Part shown: positions 1 to 6,569 of the stretch, in pieces
How the letters are laid out: each line of letters starts with the position of its first letter
How positions within the stretch are numbered: position 1 is the stretch's first letter
Assembly: GCA_965555375.1 (NCBI GenBank)
Contig: CBEWDL010000160.1
Coordinates: 1-6,872, forward strand
DNA from: CBDVBL01 sp965555375
GTDB lineage: Bacteria > Zixibacteria > MSB-5A5 > UBA10806
Direction of reading: 5' to 3'
Length of the DNA: 6,872 nucleotides
Made by a program: the position numbers and the translations under genes
The notes under the pieces: model-generated
Databases searched by the model: none
What the model saw: only the letters and a program-made list of their open reading frames with translations
Told to the model about the DNA's origin: nothing

Positions 1-54
1 CCACATTTTAAGTTAGTCTTGCCATAGCTGGACTGATTTATGGGGGGCAGGTCA
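1..54. mobile_element. Right end of an IS3-like element remnant, truncated by the window edge
   Basis: Bases 1-29 match 6401-6429 in the same orientation with one mismatch (28 of 29), and 28-54 match 6491-6517 at 21 of 27. Read on the minus strand from 54, the end begins TGACCTGCCCCCCATAAAT. This is an inverted partner (15 of 19) of the sequence beginning TGATCTGCCCCCAATGATT at 6379. TG-initiated inverted ends of this kind are typical of IS3-family insertion sequences. No transposase reading frame accompanies it. By alignment with the right copy, about 22 more bases should lie left of the window, giving a mini-element of roughly 76 bp made of little more than the two ends. The family assignment is from the look of the termini only. 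Confidence 0.55.
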
Positions 55-278
55 CACTTGATTCGCGTAATTCTGTAAATTCCTGCACCTGTAACTCTGA
101 CAATTCTAAGCACGTCATATGCTGACTGTGTACTCTACGATAATGTCTAAAGCATTGCGGTGAGTTGGTTAGTATCTCCCAACATAATTGGAGAATTAGG
201 CATGACTATGCTTGGGGTTTCAAAAGACAAGCGGCCAACAGTTAATTTCTTGAACGAGGGTGAGATTACAATCCAAAA
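55..278. other. Non-coding stretch downstream of the operon
   Basis: This lies between the element remnant and the stop codon of the last operon gene (TGA at 281-279). I see no convincing gene. A short plus-strand frame starting with GTG at 160 overlaps the end of the minus-strand gene and lacks a ribosome binding site. I also find no clear rho-independent terminator for the operon: the only inverted repeats are weak, such as GTTGG/CCAAC around 163-182 and GCAT/ATGC around 201-212, and neither is followed by a T tract in the minus direction. Confidence 0.5.
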
Positions 279-1742
279 TCAGTCCGCCAGCGGGTGCATA
301 CAGTTAATTAAATCACTTACTCCAACGGTTGCTATGCCAGACATGATATCAGACATGGCATAGGGAATAACCAACTCGTTATTATGGATAATAGCGCCGC
401 AGGTATAAACGACATTGGGGACATACCCCTCGCGCTCTTCCTCACGCGGTGCAAGTAACGGTTCTTCCAAGCGTGCGATGATTCTTGCCGGGTTTTCAAG
501 ATCAAGCAGCATGGCGCCAATACAATACTGACGCATGGGCCCGACACCATGGGTGAGTACGATCCATCCATCATCGGTTTCCAGGGGTGAGCCGCAGTTA
601 CCAATCTGGATAAACTCCCAGGGGAGTGTTGGTTCCTGTATGATTTTGGACTCCTGCCAGAAATGGATATTGTCTGAAAACATAATGTGATTGTTTTCAC
701 CGTCCTGGCGCGAGAGCATGACGTAGTGATCATCAATCTTACGCGGAAAAAGAGCCATGCCCTTGTTCTGTACCGCCTTGCCGTTGAGGGTTAATATGTT
801 AAATTTGATAAAATCCTTTGTTTCAATTAGCTGCGGGAGGATATTGAAGCCGTTATAGGCCGTATAGGTTGCATAATAGGTAATCTCACCGTTGTCATCA
901 GTGAATTGCACGAATCGGGCGTCTTCAATGCCTCTGCTTTCGTTTTCCGAAACCGGAAAGATAACCCGTTCGGAAATTCGGTGATCGGGTCGGAAACTCA
1001 TCTCATAATTGGAATTAGCAAGCCAGTACATGACATCGAATGTCTCGTTTTGGCGCGCCTTAGAGAAAACGGGTTGTGAGGTAAGGGCTCCAATCTTTTC
1101 CCTTAATTCATTGTAGGTGAAGATTTCCGGCAGATGACCAAGTAAATAAGCTGTTATCTCATTGCAGGCCTCCATTTCGTCAAGCTTCAGCTGGAAAAGA
1201 TGCCGGTCGTAAACCGGGTCTAATCGGAGATCCGGTGTTTCAACATAATCGCTAATCGGGTCAAAGAGAATTGTATTGTCCTGGTCAAGACGGCCGCTAC
1301 GAAATACAATAGAAGAAACATGACCTTCGCCGGTTGCCCGCAGGCTAATGATAAAGCGCATGCTGCCTTTGTCCAGATGGCTTTGATCCGGGTGGGGGAC
1401 GATTGAAGGGTTAAAAAGGGCGGCCGATTCAATGGAGTATTCCATGGTAAAATAGGCCCCGATAAGAGCCTCTTTGGTCTCGCTGATCTCGGTATCCCGA
1501 GGAACGTAATCTTTTACCTTATTCAGGTGAAGCCCAAAAACGCGTTTGATGTCTCTGTGCCGTTCGGAAAAATCAAGCATTATTTGTTCAAGCAAATTTT
1601 CGGCCGTTGCGTCAGGCAGATCAACTATGCGTTGAATGATTTTAGGTATGCGATATGCGCCGTCGGGCAAATGAAGCCTGGCAATGACGCGTGAGGAGTC
1701 ACCCAGGATTTTTTTCTTTTTGCGCTTGATCTTTGGATGCAT
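279..1742 (-). CDS. GH130-family glycoside phosphorylase/hydrolase, long form with N-terminal extension
   Basis: This 487-residue protein has a five-bladed-propeller GH130 core, the family of beta-mannoside phosphorylases and some mannosidases, in about residues 230-487. Visible signatures are GIEDAR at 271-276, with Asp274 at the position of the family's catalytic acid; LFPRK at 331-335; NCGSPLETDDGW at 382-393; THG at 397-399, with His398 at the usual phosphate-contacting position; and GYVPNVVYTCGA at 439-450. The two last motifs are nearly shared with the neighbouring short GH130. Ordinary short GH130 proteins are about 300-400 residues. Here the first ~225 residues are extra: a Lys/Arg-rich start (KRKKKK at 6-11), a helical stretch to about 100, and a mixed region. 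No signal peptide is seen, so it is probably cytoplasmic. It is the last gene of the operon, 70 bases after its neighbour. The ATG at 1742 is chosen because coding resemblance runs to the N-terminus, although no Shine-Dalgarno precedes it. Family assignment is firm; phosphorylase versus hydrolase and the substrate are not settled. Beta-1,2-mannan-type substrates are one inference. Confidence 0.85.
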   Translation of the reverse strand: MHPKIKRKKKKILGDSSRVIARLHLPDGAYRIPKIIQRIVDLPDATAENLLEQIMLDFSERHRDIKRVFGLHLNKVKDYVPRDTEISETKEALIGAYFTMEYSIESAALFNPSIVPHPDQSHLDKGSMRFIISLRATGEGHVSSIVFRSGRLDQDNTILFDPISDYVETPDLRLDPVYDRHLFQLKLDEMEACNEITAYLLGHLPEIFTYNELREKIGALTSQPVFSKARQNETFDVMYWLANSNYEMSFRPDHRISERVIFPVSENESRGIEDARFVQFTDDNGEITYYATYTAYNGFNILPQLIETKDFIKFNILTLNGKAVQNKGMALFPRKIDDHYVMLSRQDGENNHIMFSDNIHFWQESKIIQEPTLPWEFIQIGNCGSPLETDDGWIVLTHGVGPMRQYCIGAMLLDLENPARIIARLEEPLLAPREEEREGYVPNVVYTCGAIIHNNELVIPYAMSDIMSGIATVGVSDLINCMHPLAD

Positions 1743-1812
1743 AGTATTTTATCGGTCATCGGCCACGGTTCTTTGATAAATAGACCGGTTTAAGAATGTC
1801 CGTTTGCCTTTT

Positions 1813-2754
1813 TTACAGTGCTGACCTGGTATTTGTAAGACATAACTGTACAAGGTCATCAATCACTGCCGTGCCGGCGCACATGACGGTATCAGCGCCG
1901 CCCCAGTATATTTTTACCGTACCGTCGTCTTCAGGAACAGTTCCGCATGTAAAAACAACATTGGGTACGTAGCCGCTCACCTCCCAGGGGGCTTCGGGCT
2001 GCAGTATCCAGCGATCGGAAACGCCGATGATTATTGCCGGATCGTTAAGGTCGTGCAGGGCCACGCCAAGGCGATACACCGAACCAGCCATAGTCTTAAA
2101 TACTCCATGGTAAATATGCAGCCAGCCCTTATCGGTTTTGAAGGGCGGTGCGCCCGGCCCGATTTTCATTTCATCCCAGTGATAAGGAACCGGTTTCATA
2201 ATCACCCGTGAATTGCCCCAGTGAACCAGGTCGGGGGAATAGGAAATCCAGATAGACCAGGGTGAAATTTCGGAATGCGGCCGGTCAAGACGCGCATAGC
2301 GGCCACCGAACTTTTCGGGAAAAATGACGACGTTGCGAAGGTCGGCCTGGGTTATAAGCGCAACACGTTCAACTTGTTCAAAATCCCTGGTGCGCGCAAG
2401 AGCAATCCGAACGCCGTGACGTGAATACGCGCTGTAGGTAAGCAGGTAGTCGTCCTCTACGGGACAGATCCTGAGGTCCTCGACTCCGAACTCTTCATAT
2501 TCCGCAAATGTGTTGTCCGTTGCAGGTGTGAGAAAAGGTCTGGGATGAACCGTGAAGGAGAAACCATCCTCGCTGTCAGCTCTTCCGATGATGGAGCGCC
2601 CGTTATACCTGTGCGATCTGAAAAGCATAATGTAGCGGTCGTTATGTTTGACGATGCCGGCATTGTGAACCGTGGCTACCGGGTAGGGAACATCGTCTTT
2701 TGTGAGAATCGGGTTTTTATTGTAGCGTTTTACAATGGAATCTTGAATAGTCAT
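1813..2754 (-). CDS. GH130-family beta-mannoside phosphorylase, short form
   Basis: At 313 residues this has the normal length for compact GH130 enzymes, which phosphorolyse beta-linked mannosides with inversion to give alpha-mannose 1-phosphate and a shortened acceptor. Motifs in order: FRSHRYNGRS at 45-54; GVEDLR at 90-95, with Asp93 as the expected general acid; FPEKFGGRY at 145-153 followed by DRP at 157-159; the SYSPDLVHWG strand at 171-180; IGPGAPPFKTDKGW at 198-211; YHG at 215-217, where His216 and nearby basic residues fit phosphate binding; GYVPNVVFTCG at 261-271; and YWGGADT at 283-289. Having the FPEK, RP and YHG set favours a phosphorylase over a hydrolase. There is no signal peptide. 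The ATG at 2754 lies two bases after the stop of the upstream glycosyltransferase, and the nearest purine-rich site (AGAGGA, about 16 bases upstream) is too far for a good ribosome site, so translation is probably coupled. The likely role is recycling of a mannose-containing oligosaccharide; the exact linkage is not readable from sequence. Confidence 0.88.
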   Translation of the reverse strand: MTIQDSIVKRYNKNPILTKDDVPYPVATVHNAGIVKHNDRYIMLFRSHRYNGRSIIGRADSEDGFSFTVHPRPFLTPATDNTFAEYEEFGVEDLRICPVEDDYLLTYSAYSRHGVRIALARTRDFEQVERVALITQADLRNVVIFPEKFGGRYARLDRPHSEISPWSIWISYSPDLVHWGNSRVIMKPVPYHWDEMKIGPGAPPFKTDKGWLHIYHGVFKTMAGSVYRLGVALHDLNDPAIIIGVSDRWILQPEAPWEVSGYVPNVVFTCGTVPEDDGTVKIYWGGADTVMCAGTAVIDDLVQLCLTNTRSAL

Positions 2755-2756
2755 AG

Positions 2757-3791
2757 TCAGTGCCGGTGTTCCTCTTTTATCATCTTTTCGAGAATGGTTT
2801 CATAGACCTGAATATACTCTTCAACCATATGGTTGGTTGTGAAATACTGTTCAACGCGGCGACGGCAGCATGCCCGGTCAATATCACTTATATGTGCAAC
2901 AGCGTCTATTGCCTGCTTGACTGTATTCACGAGAAAACCATTCTTGCCGTTTTCTATAAGTTCGGGCATGCTTCCCTTGTTAAAAGCGATCACCGGAGTA
3001 CCGCAAGCCATGGATTCTATAACAGACAGGCCAAAAGGCTCATTGAAATTGATGGGATGCAGAAGAGCGGTTGCCTTACCAAGAAGCTGGTTGCGCTGGA
3101 CCGGCCCGACGCTACCGGCATAAACAACATTGTTGTTGTCCAGGTGCGGTTCGATGTACTGGTGATAGTAGGTATCATCCTGGATGATTCCCGCCAATAT
3201 CAGCTTTTTGTTGCAGACCCTGGCAATTTCAAGGGCCTCTCTGGCGCCCTTGTCATGGTGAATGCGCCCGAAAAAAAGCAGATAGTCGTCCGGCTCAGGC
3301 TGAAAATCAAACTGATTTATATCTATACCGTGATGTATAGTCTTGATATAGTCAAGATCCGGCGATCGGTCGGCGTCGCTGATGGAAACATAGAACACTT
3401 TGCGGTTGTATTTCTTGTAAACCGGCAGAATCCCGGGCGATGAAAAACCGTGAATGGTGGTAAGGACCGGGGTGGTGATAAGGCCGGTATAGGTCAAGGG
3501 TAGAAAGTCAAAATTATTATGGATAATGTCAAACTCTTCAGCATGCTCAAAAAGTTCCGAAATGTGCAGGCACTCCCATACTTTTGACATAATGGAATGG
3601 TCTTCTTCATAGCCCCGCGCACAGACGGCATGCAGCTTGCCGCTTGTTACCGAATCGCCAGTTGCGAAAAGAGTAACATTATAACCGCGTGATACCAGCC
3701 CTTCGGTCAAATGGGAGACCACACTTTCCCACGGACCGTAGTGTCGCGGCGGCGTGCGCCAGGCAATCGGTGAGAGCATCGCAATGCGCAT
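2757..3791 (-). CDS. GT4-family glycosyltransferase
   Basis: This is a retaining GT-B glycosyltransferase of family GT4, 344 residues from the chosen start. The N-terminal Rossmann domain opens with MRIAMLSPIAWRTPP and has YGPWE (18-22), LFATGDS (41-47) and TTIHGF (111-116). The C-terminal donor domain has HHGID (153-157), FFGRIHHDKG (173-182) and a canonical EX7E motif, EPFGLSVIE (251-259), followed by CGTPVIA and GSMPELIENG. The start is set at the ATG at 3791: AAGGA at 3802-3798 sits six bases upstream, whereas the TTG two codons earlier (3797) would directly abut that site. It lies 14 bases after the fusion transferase stop and two bases before the short GH130 start, so it is within one operon. 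No membrane segment or signal is seen; it should be cytosolic or peripheral. The donor (GDP-mannose, UDP- or ADP-sugar) cannot be told from sequence. GDP-mannose is inferred only from the GH130 neighbours. Confidence 0.9.
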   Translation of the reverse strand: MRIAMLSPIAWRTPPRHYGPWESVVSHLTEGLVSRGYNVTLFATGDSVTSGKLHAVCARGYEEDHSIMSKVWECLHISELFEHAEEFDIIHNNFDFLPLTYTGLITTPVLTTIHGFSSPGILPVYKKYNRKVFYVSISDADRSPDLDYIKTIHHGIDINQFDFQPEPDDYLLFFGRIHHDKGAREALEIARVCNKKLILAGIIQDDTYYHQYIEPHLDNNNVVYAGSVGPVQRNQLLGKATALLHPINFNEPFGLSVIESMACGTPVIAFNKGSMPELIENGKNGFLVNTVKQAIDAVAHISDIDRACCRRRVEQYFTTNHMVEEYIQVYETILEKMIKEEHRH

Positions 3792-3797
3792 AGCCAA

Positions 3798-3802
3798 TCC
3801 TT
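3798..3802 (-). promoter_or_regulatory. Ribosome binding site that fixes the GT4 start
   Basis: Minus-strand AAGGA ends six bases before the ATG at 3791. The alternative upstream TTG at 3797 would leave no spacing, so the shorter protein beginning MRIAML is preferred. Confidence 0.7.
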
Positions 3803-3805
3803 ACG

Positions 3806-6112
3806 CTAACCGGTTGATTGGGACGATGGTTGTCTTAGAATCTCGTCGGCATAGAGCTTCTGCAAAGTCATAAGCGAAAGCAGCCATGCAAGCGTCGACT
3901 CGGCGCCTTCATTCTGGTTGATGCCGTCAGCCATCAGCCCGTCACGGCAGCCGCCAGTCTTTGGATCATAAAGCGGCATATTCAGGTCGTTGTGTCCAAG
4001 AAACCAGTTAAAACACATGACCGCATTGTCGATCCATGTTTTGTCCCGGGTGATATTAGATGCTTCGACACAGGCCTCGATCATGGCATTAGCTTCGATG
4101 GGCTGCTGATCGAATCGGGCCTTTGTGCCACCTTCCTCATACCATCCGTTATTGCCGATGGGTACGAAGTGGTTGTCTTCGGTCTGGATAGTGAGCAACC
4201 ATTTGAGCGATCTGAGTCCCATATCGACCATATCACTACGCTGCATCCATTGGCCGGATAGGAGCAGGGCATGTGACAGCTTTCCGTTGGCATAGTTTAG
4301 AGCGTTTTCTAACCAGGGCCAGCTTTCTGTTGTATTGTTTTTGAACTGATCGAAAAGCCTGTTTGCAATGATATCTCGAACTCTTCGCACTTCACTGTCG
4401 CCTGAAAATTTCTGCAGGTAGGCGTGAATGCCCACCAGGGTAAAGGCGATAGCTCGTGGCGATTCAAAGTGTTCCACAGCTCTTATTGCTTTGCTGAAGA
4501 GCGTCATGCTCATTGCCATCTGTCCGTGATTGTCAAGGAAAGCAACAGCCTTGCCAATGCCCCAGAGCGCTCTGCCGTGAGCATCCTCGGATCCCACCTC
4601 CTCAGTCCACTGTCGTTCATAGGTCATGAAATTACGAAACCTCCCCTTCTCGACATTGAAGGAATGCAGTAGAAAGCTGAGATACTGGCTGCTGAGCGAA
4701 TCGAAGCACAGGCTGTCTGTATCCAGATATTCCCGGCCCATGGCAGTAACCATCAGCGCTCTGGCATTGTCATCGGTGCAGTAGCCATGGTCACGATCCG
4801 GAACGGTATGGGTGGCATGCTGCAAGATGCCAGCATCATCGGTCAGGCTTTTCAGGTGATCAAGTTTCATCTCCGGGAGCTCAAAATTTGCGATGGATTT
4901 GATTTTTTCAATATACAGGTGCCGGGGGCGGGGATGCCGGGAGCGGTTGAGCTGAACCTCGCTGAAAACCTCGAGATATCTTCGGGATACCTCCTTCCAG
5001 ATCGCCTCACGACAAAACATATAGGCCTTCTTGCGCATCGCTTGCAGTTTCACATCGTTGGTAAGGAGGTCGATAATATGTTCCGCTATGGCATCAGGGT
5101 TCTTGAATGGAACGATTATTCCCCGTCCTTTGGCAAGCATCTCGGTCGCATACCAGTACGGGGTTGAAATAACTGCTTTGCCGGTTCCCATGGCATAGGC
5201 GAGCGTCCCGGATGTAATCTGGCCTTCTTCAAGATGGGGAGTTACATATATATCAGCGGCGCCGAGAAACTCACACAATTCTTTCAGTTCGACAAACCGG
5301 TTATGAAAAATGACATGATCGCCGATATTGAGTTTGCGCACGAGCTGCTGCAGGCTGATACGGTATTCCTCTCCATGCGCTTTTATAATATGCGGATGTG
5401 TTGCTCCCAGGATAATGTAGGTAACATCGGGATGTTCTTTGATGACGGACGGTAGCGCCTGCAACACATTTTCAATACCCTTATTGGGGGAAAGAAGGCC
5501 GAATGTGAGAAGCACCTTTTTGCCTTCCACGCCGAACTTATCTTTGTAAAAGTTGGAATCAATGAAAGGCATATCCGGAATGCCATGATGGATAAAGGCG
5601 ATTTTCTCCTTCGGAACGGCATAAATATCTTTGAGGAAATCGAAAGCCTTCCGGCTCATCACGATCAGTTTGTCGGACAGGTCAGACAGCTTGTGCATGA
5701 CTTCACGATATTCCGGGGCGGGATCCCTCAATACCGTATGCAACGTTGTCACGATCGGCATGCGAAGCTCTCCGAGAAGTTTCAAGAGATGGCTGCCGGC
5801 CGGTCCGCCGAAAATACCGTATTCATGCTGCACGCAGACAATATCAGTCTGGCCGATATTGAGAAACTCCGATGCCACACTGTAATCGGTAAGTCTGTTC
5901 TGGTTGATTAAAAATCGCACTTTTTCAGGATACGCATATCCGTCGGGTTTGTCATTCATGGCAACCGCCCAACAGTTAATATCGGGCGCTTCTGCCGATA
6001 AGGCCTCAACAAGATCAGTAGTGAATGTCGCAATACCGCACAGGCGGGGCAAATAGTTGCCGATTACGGCAACGGAGCCGATTCCCTCATAATACCGAAT
6101 AACAGATGCCAT
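3806..6112 (-). CDS. Two-domain protein: GT4 glycosyltransferase fused to an alpha/alpha-toroid-like domain
   Basis: This is a 768-residue fusion and the first gene of the operon. Residues about 12-385 are a GT-B, GT4-type transferase: the acceptor-side loop GNYLPRLCGIATF (18-30), QHEYGIFGG (95-103), TTLHTV (122-127), IHHGIPD (174-180), the donor-site strand FGLLSPNKGIE (204-214), and EEGQITSGTLAYAMGTGKAV (295-314). In the last motif the second Glu of the usual EX7E is absent: eight positions after Glu295 and Glu296 are Thr303 and Leu304. Residues about 400-760 are rich in helix and in repeated W/D/E motifs like six-hairpin sugar-active domains: YCTDDNARALM (444-454), WPWLENALNYANGKL (598-612), NNGW (654-657), FDQQPIEAN (667-675), NQNEGAEST (732-740). 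These acidic clusters could form a pocket, but I do not recognise an activity. No signal peptide or membrane span is seen. GAGGAG five bases before the ATG supports the start. The GT call is firm; the C-terminal fold is inferred from pattern. Confidence 0.85.
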   Translation of the reverse strand: MASVIRYYEGIGSVAVIGNYLPRLCGIATFTTDLVEALSAEAPDINCWAVAMNDKPDGYAYPEKVRFLINQNRLTDYSVASEFLNIGQTDIVCVQHEYGIFGGPAGSHLLKLLGELRMPIVTTLHTVLRDPAPEYREVMHKLSDLSDKLIVMSRKAFDFLKDIYAVPKEKIAFIHHGIPDMPFIDSNFYKDKFGVEGKKVLLTFGLLSPNKGIENVLQALPSVIKEHPDVTYIILGATHPHIIKAHGEEYRISLQQLVRKLNIGDHVIFHNRFVELKELCEFLGAADIYVTPHLEEGQITSGTLAYAMGTGKAVISTPYWYATEMLAKGRGIIVPFKNPDAIAEHIIDLLTNDVKLQAMRKKAYMFCREAIWKEVSRRYLEVFSEVQLNRSRHPRPRHLYIEKIKSIANFELPEMKLDHLKSLTDDAGILQHATHTVPDRDHGYCTDDNARALMVTAMGREYLDTDSLCFDSLSSQYLSFLLHSFNVEKGRFRNFMTYERQWTEEVGSEDAHGRALWGIGKAVAFLDNHGQMAMSMTLFSKAIRAVEHFESPRAIAFTLVGIHAYLQKFSGDSEVRRVRDIIANRLFDQFKNNTTESWPWLENALNYANGKLSHALLLSGQWMQRSDMVDMGLRSLKWLLTIQTEDNHFVPIGNNGWYEEGGTKARFDQQPIEANAMIEACVEASNITRDKTWIDNAVMCFNWFLGHNDLNMPLYDPKTGGCRDGLMADGINQNEGAESTLAWLLSLMTLQKLYADEILRQPSSQSTG

Positions 6113-6378
6113 ACTAGCTCCTCATTTTCATATCACGCGGCAACCCGCCCTCCGTAACGCTTTCTTACCTTCAAATGATCCCCACTCCCGCTATTCTTAG
6201 CTTAAGAGCAAGTAAAGGTACCAAGATTCCATCCTTCGTGAATTCTTTGACGAACAAAATAGTCAGCCGTGAAACCCTGTTCCTACCCCCTGAATACGCT
6301 GCACGTCGTCAGAAAGGTGGACTAAGGATGCTGAAAGCTAAGACATAGTTTGTCTGATGGCAAACGGTTTCTTGCAGT
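6113..6378 (-). other. Long non-coding leader of the operon
   Basis: These 266 bases separate the first operon gene from the IS-derived element and contain no credible gene. If transcription starts at the promoter near 6395, all of it would be a 5' untranslated leader. Two small perfect inverted repeats are visible: TCTTA/TAAGA at 6195-6207 (3-base loop) and AGACA/TGTCT at 6341-6355 (5-base loop). The latter overlaps an alternative pairing, GTTTG (6348-6352) with CAAAC (6361-6365). I do not match the region to any known riboswitch, and no nearer promoter with both good hexamers is apparent. Confidence 0.45.
6118..6123 (-). promoter_or_regulatory. Ribosome binding site of the fusion glycosyltransferase
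   Basis: Minus-strand GAGGAG lies five bases upstream of the ATG at 6112. It is the strongest Shine-Dalgarno in the operon, as expected for the first gene. Confidence 0.75.
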
Positions 6379-6394
6379 TGATCTGCCCCCAATG

Positions 6395-6403
6395 ATTATA
6401 CCA
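6395..6403 (-). promoter_or_regulatory. Extended -10 promoter candidate reading into the glycan operon
   Basis: On the minus strand this reads TGGTATAAT, a perfect -10 hexamer preceded by the TGN extension. The sequence 16-18 bases upstream (GCAGGA and its neighbours) is a poor -35, which an extended -10 can tolerate. Transcription would start near 6388 and run through the ~270-base leader to the ATG at 6112. The site lies inside the mobile-element remnant, so the element may have supplied the promoter. Confidence 0.5.
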
Positions 6404-6429
6404 CATTTTAAGTTAGTCCTGCCATAGCT
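6401..6429 (+). repeat. 29-bp direct repeat, partner at 1-29
   Basis: The sequence beginning CCACATTTTAAGTTAGTC is identical to 1-29 except for C instead of T at its nineteenth base, in the same orientation. The pair brackets the entire four-gene operon about 6.4 kb apart and belongs to the two element remnants. Confidence 0.9.
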
Positions 6430-6515
6430 AAGGTCAAGTTTGTTTGAGGTTTCATAGCTTCTGGAGCAGGGCAATAGACCGGCTCTAAAACTGGGCCGAT
6501 TTATGGAATACAGGT

Positions 6516-6546
6516 CATTTCCGCTAACCGTAAATTAGCGGAAATG
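6516..6546. repeat. Perfect 12-bp inverted repeat (hairpin) abutting the element end
   Basis: CATTTCCGCTAA at 6516-6527 and its exact reverse complement TTAGCGGAAATG at 6535-6546 are separated by a seven-base loop. The left arm overlaps the last two bases of the IS-derived element. No T tract follows on either strand, so it is not a standard intrinsic terminator. It may be a palindromic target into which the element inserted, a REP-like unit or a protein site. Confidence 0.75.
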
Positions 6547-6569
6547 GTGGCAATCTTGCCTTGAAGTCG

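Larger units (their letters stand above)
6379..6517. mobile_element. IS3-like element remnant or miniature inverted-repeat element
   Basis: This 139-bp segment begins TGATCTGCCCCCAATGATT on the plus strand. On the minus strand from 6517 it begins TGACCTGTATTCCATAAAT, so imperfect terminal inverted repeats bound it. Bases 6401-6429 repeat 1-29 (28 of 29) and 6491-6517 resemble 28-54 (21 of 27). Relative to the left copy it carries 61 extra bases (6430-6490) between these blocks, which may be leftover internal sequence next to the original left end of an insertion sequence. There is no transposase frame and no obvious target duplication: the flanks are CAGT on the left and TTTC on the right. 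It is best read as an internally deleted IS3-family derivative; the name is unknown to me. Confidence 0.55.

Noticed and set aside
160..363. A 67-codon plus-strand frame with GTG start
   Set aside because: It has no ribosome binding site, overlaps the 3' end of the long GH130 gene, and has unremarkable composition; it is probably chance.
2760..3443. A 227-codon open frame on the plus strand
   Set aside because: It is fully antisense to the GT4 gene, whose motifs are unmistakable; it has no ribosome site and no family resemblance.
3791..3797. TTG start for the GT4 gene giving two extra residues
   Set aside because: The AAGGA site would directly abut the TTG; the ATG at 3791 has normal spacing and gives the usual MRIAML beginning.
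4787..5911. Several plus-strand frames of 80-126 codons
   Set aside because: They are all antisense to the fusion transferase and without start signals; they are shadows of its codon pattern.
1..6517. An active composite transposon carrying the operon
   Set aside because: No transposase gene is present, the two copies differ by a 61-base segment, and no target duplication is visible, so only remnants can be claimed.
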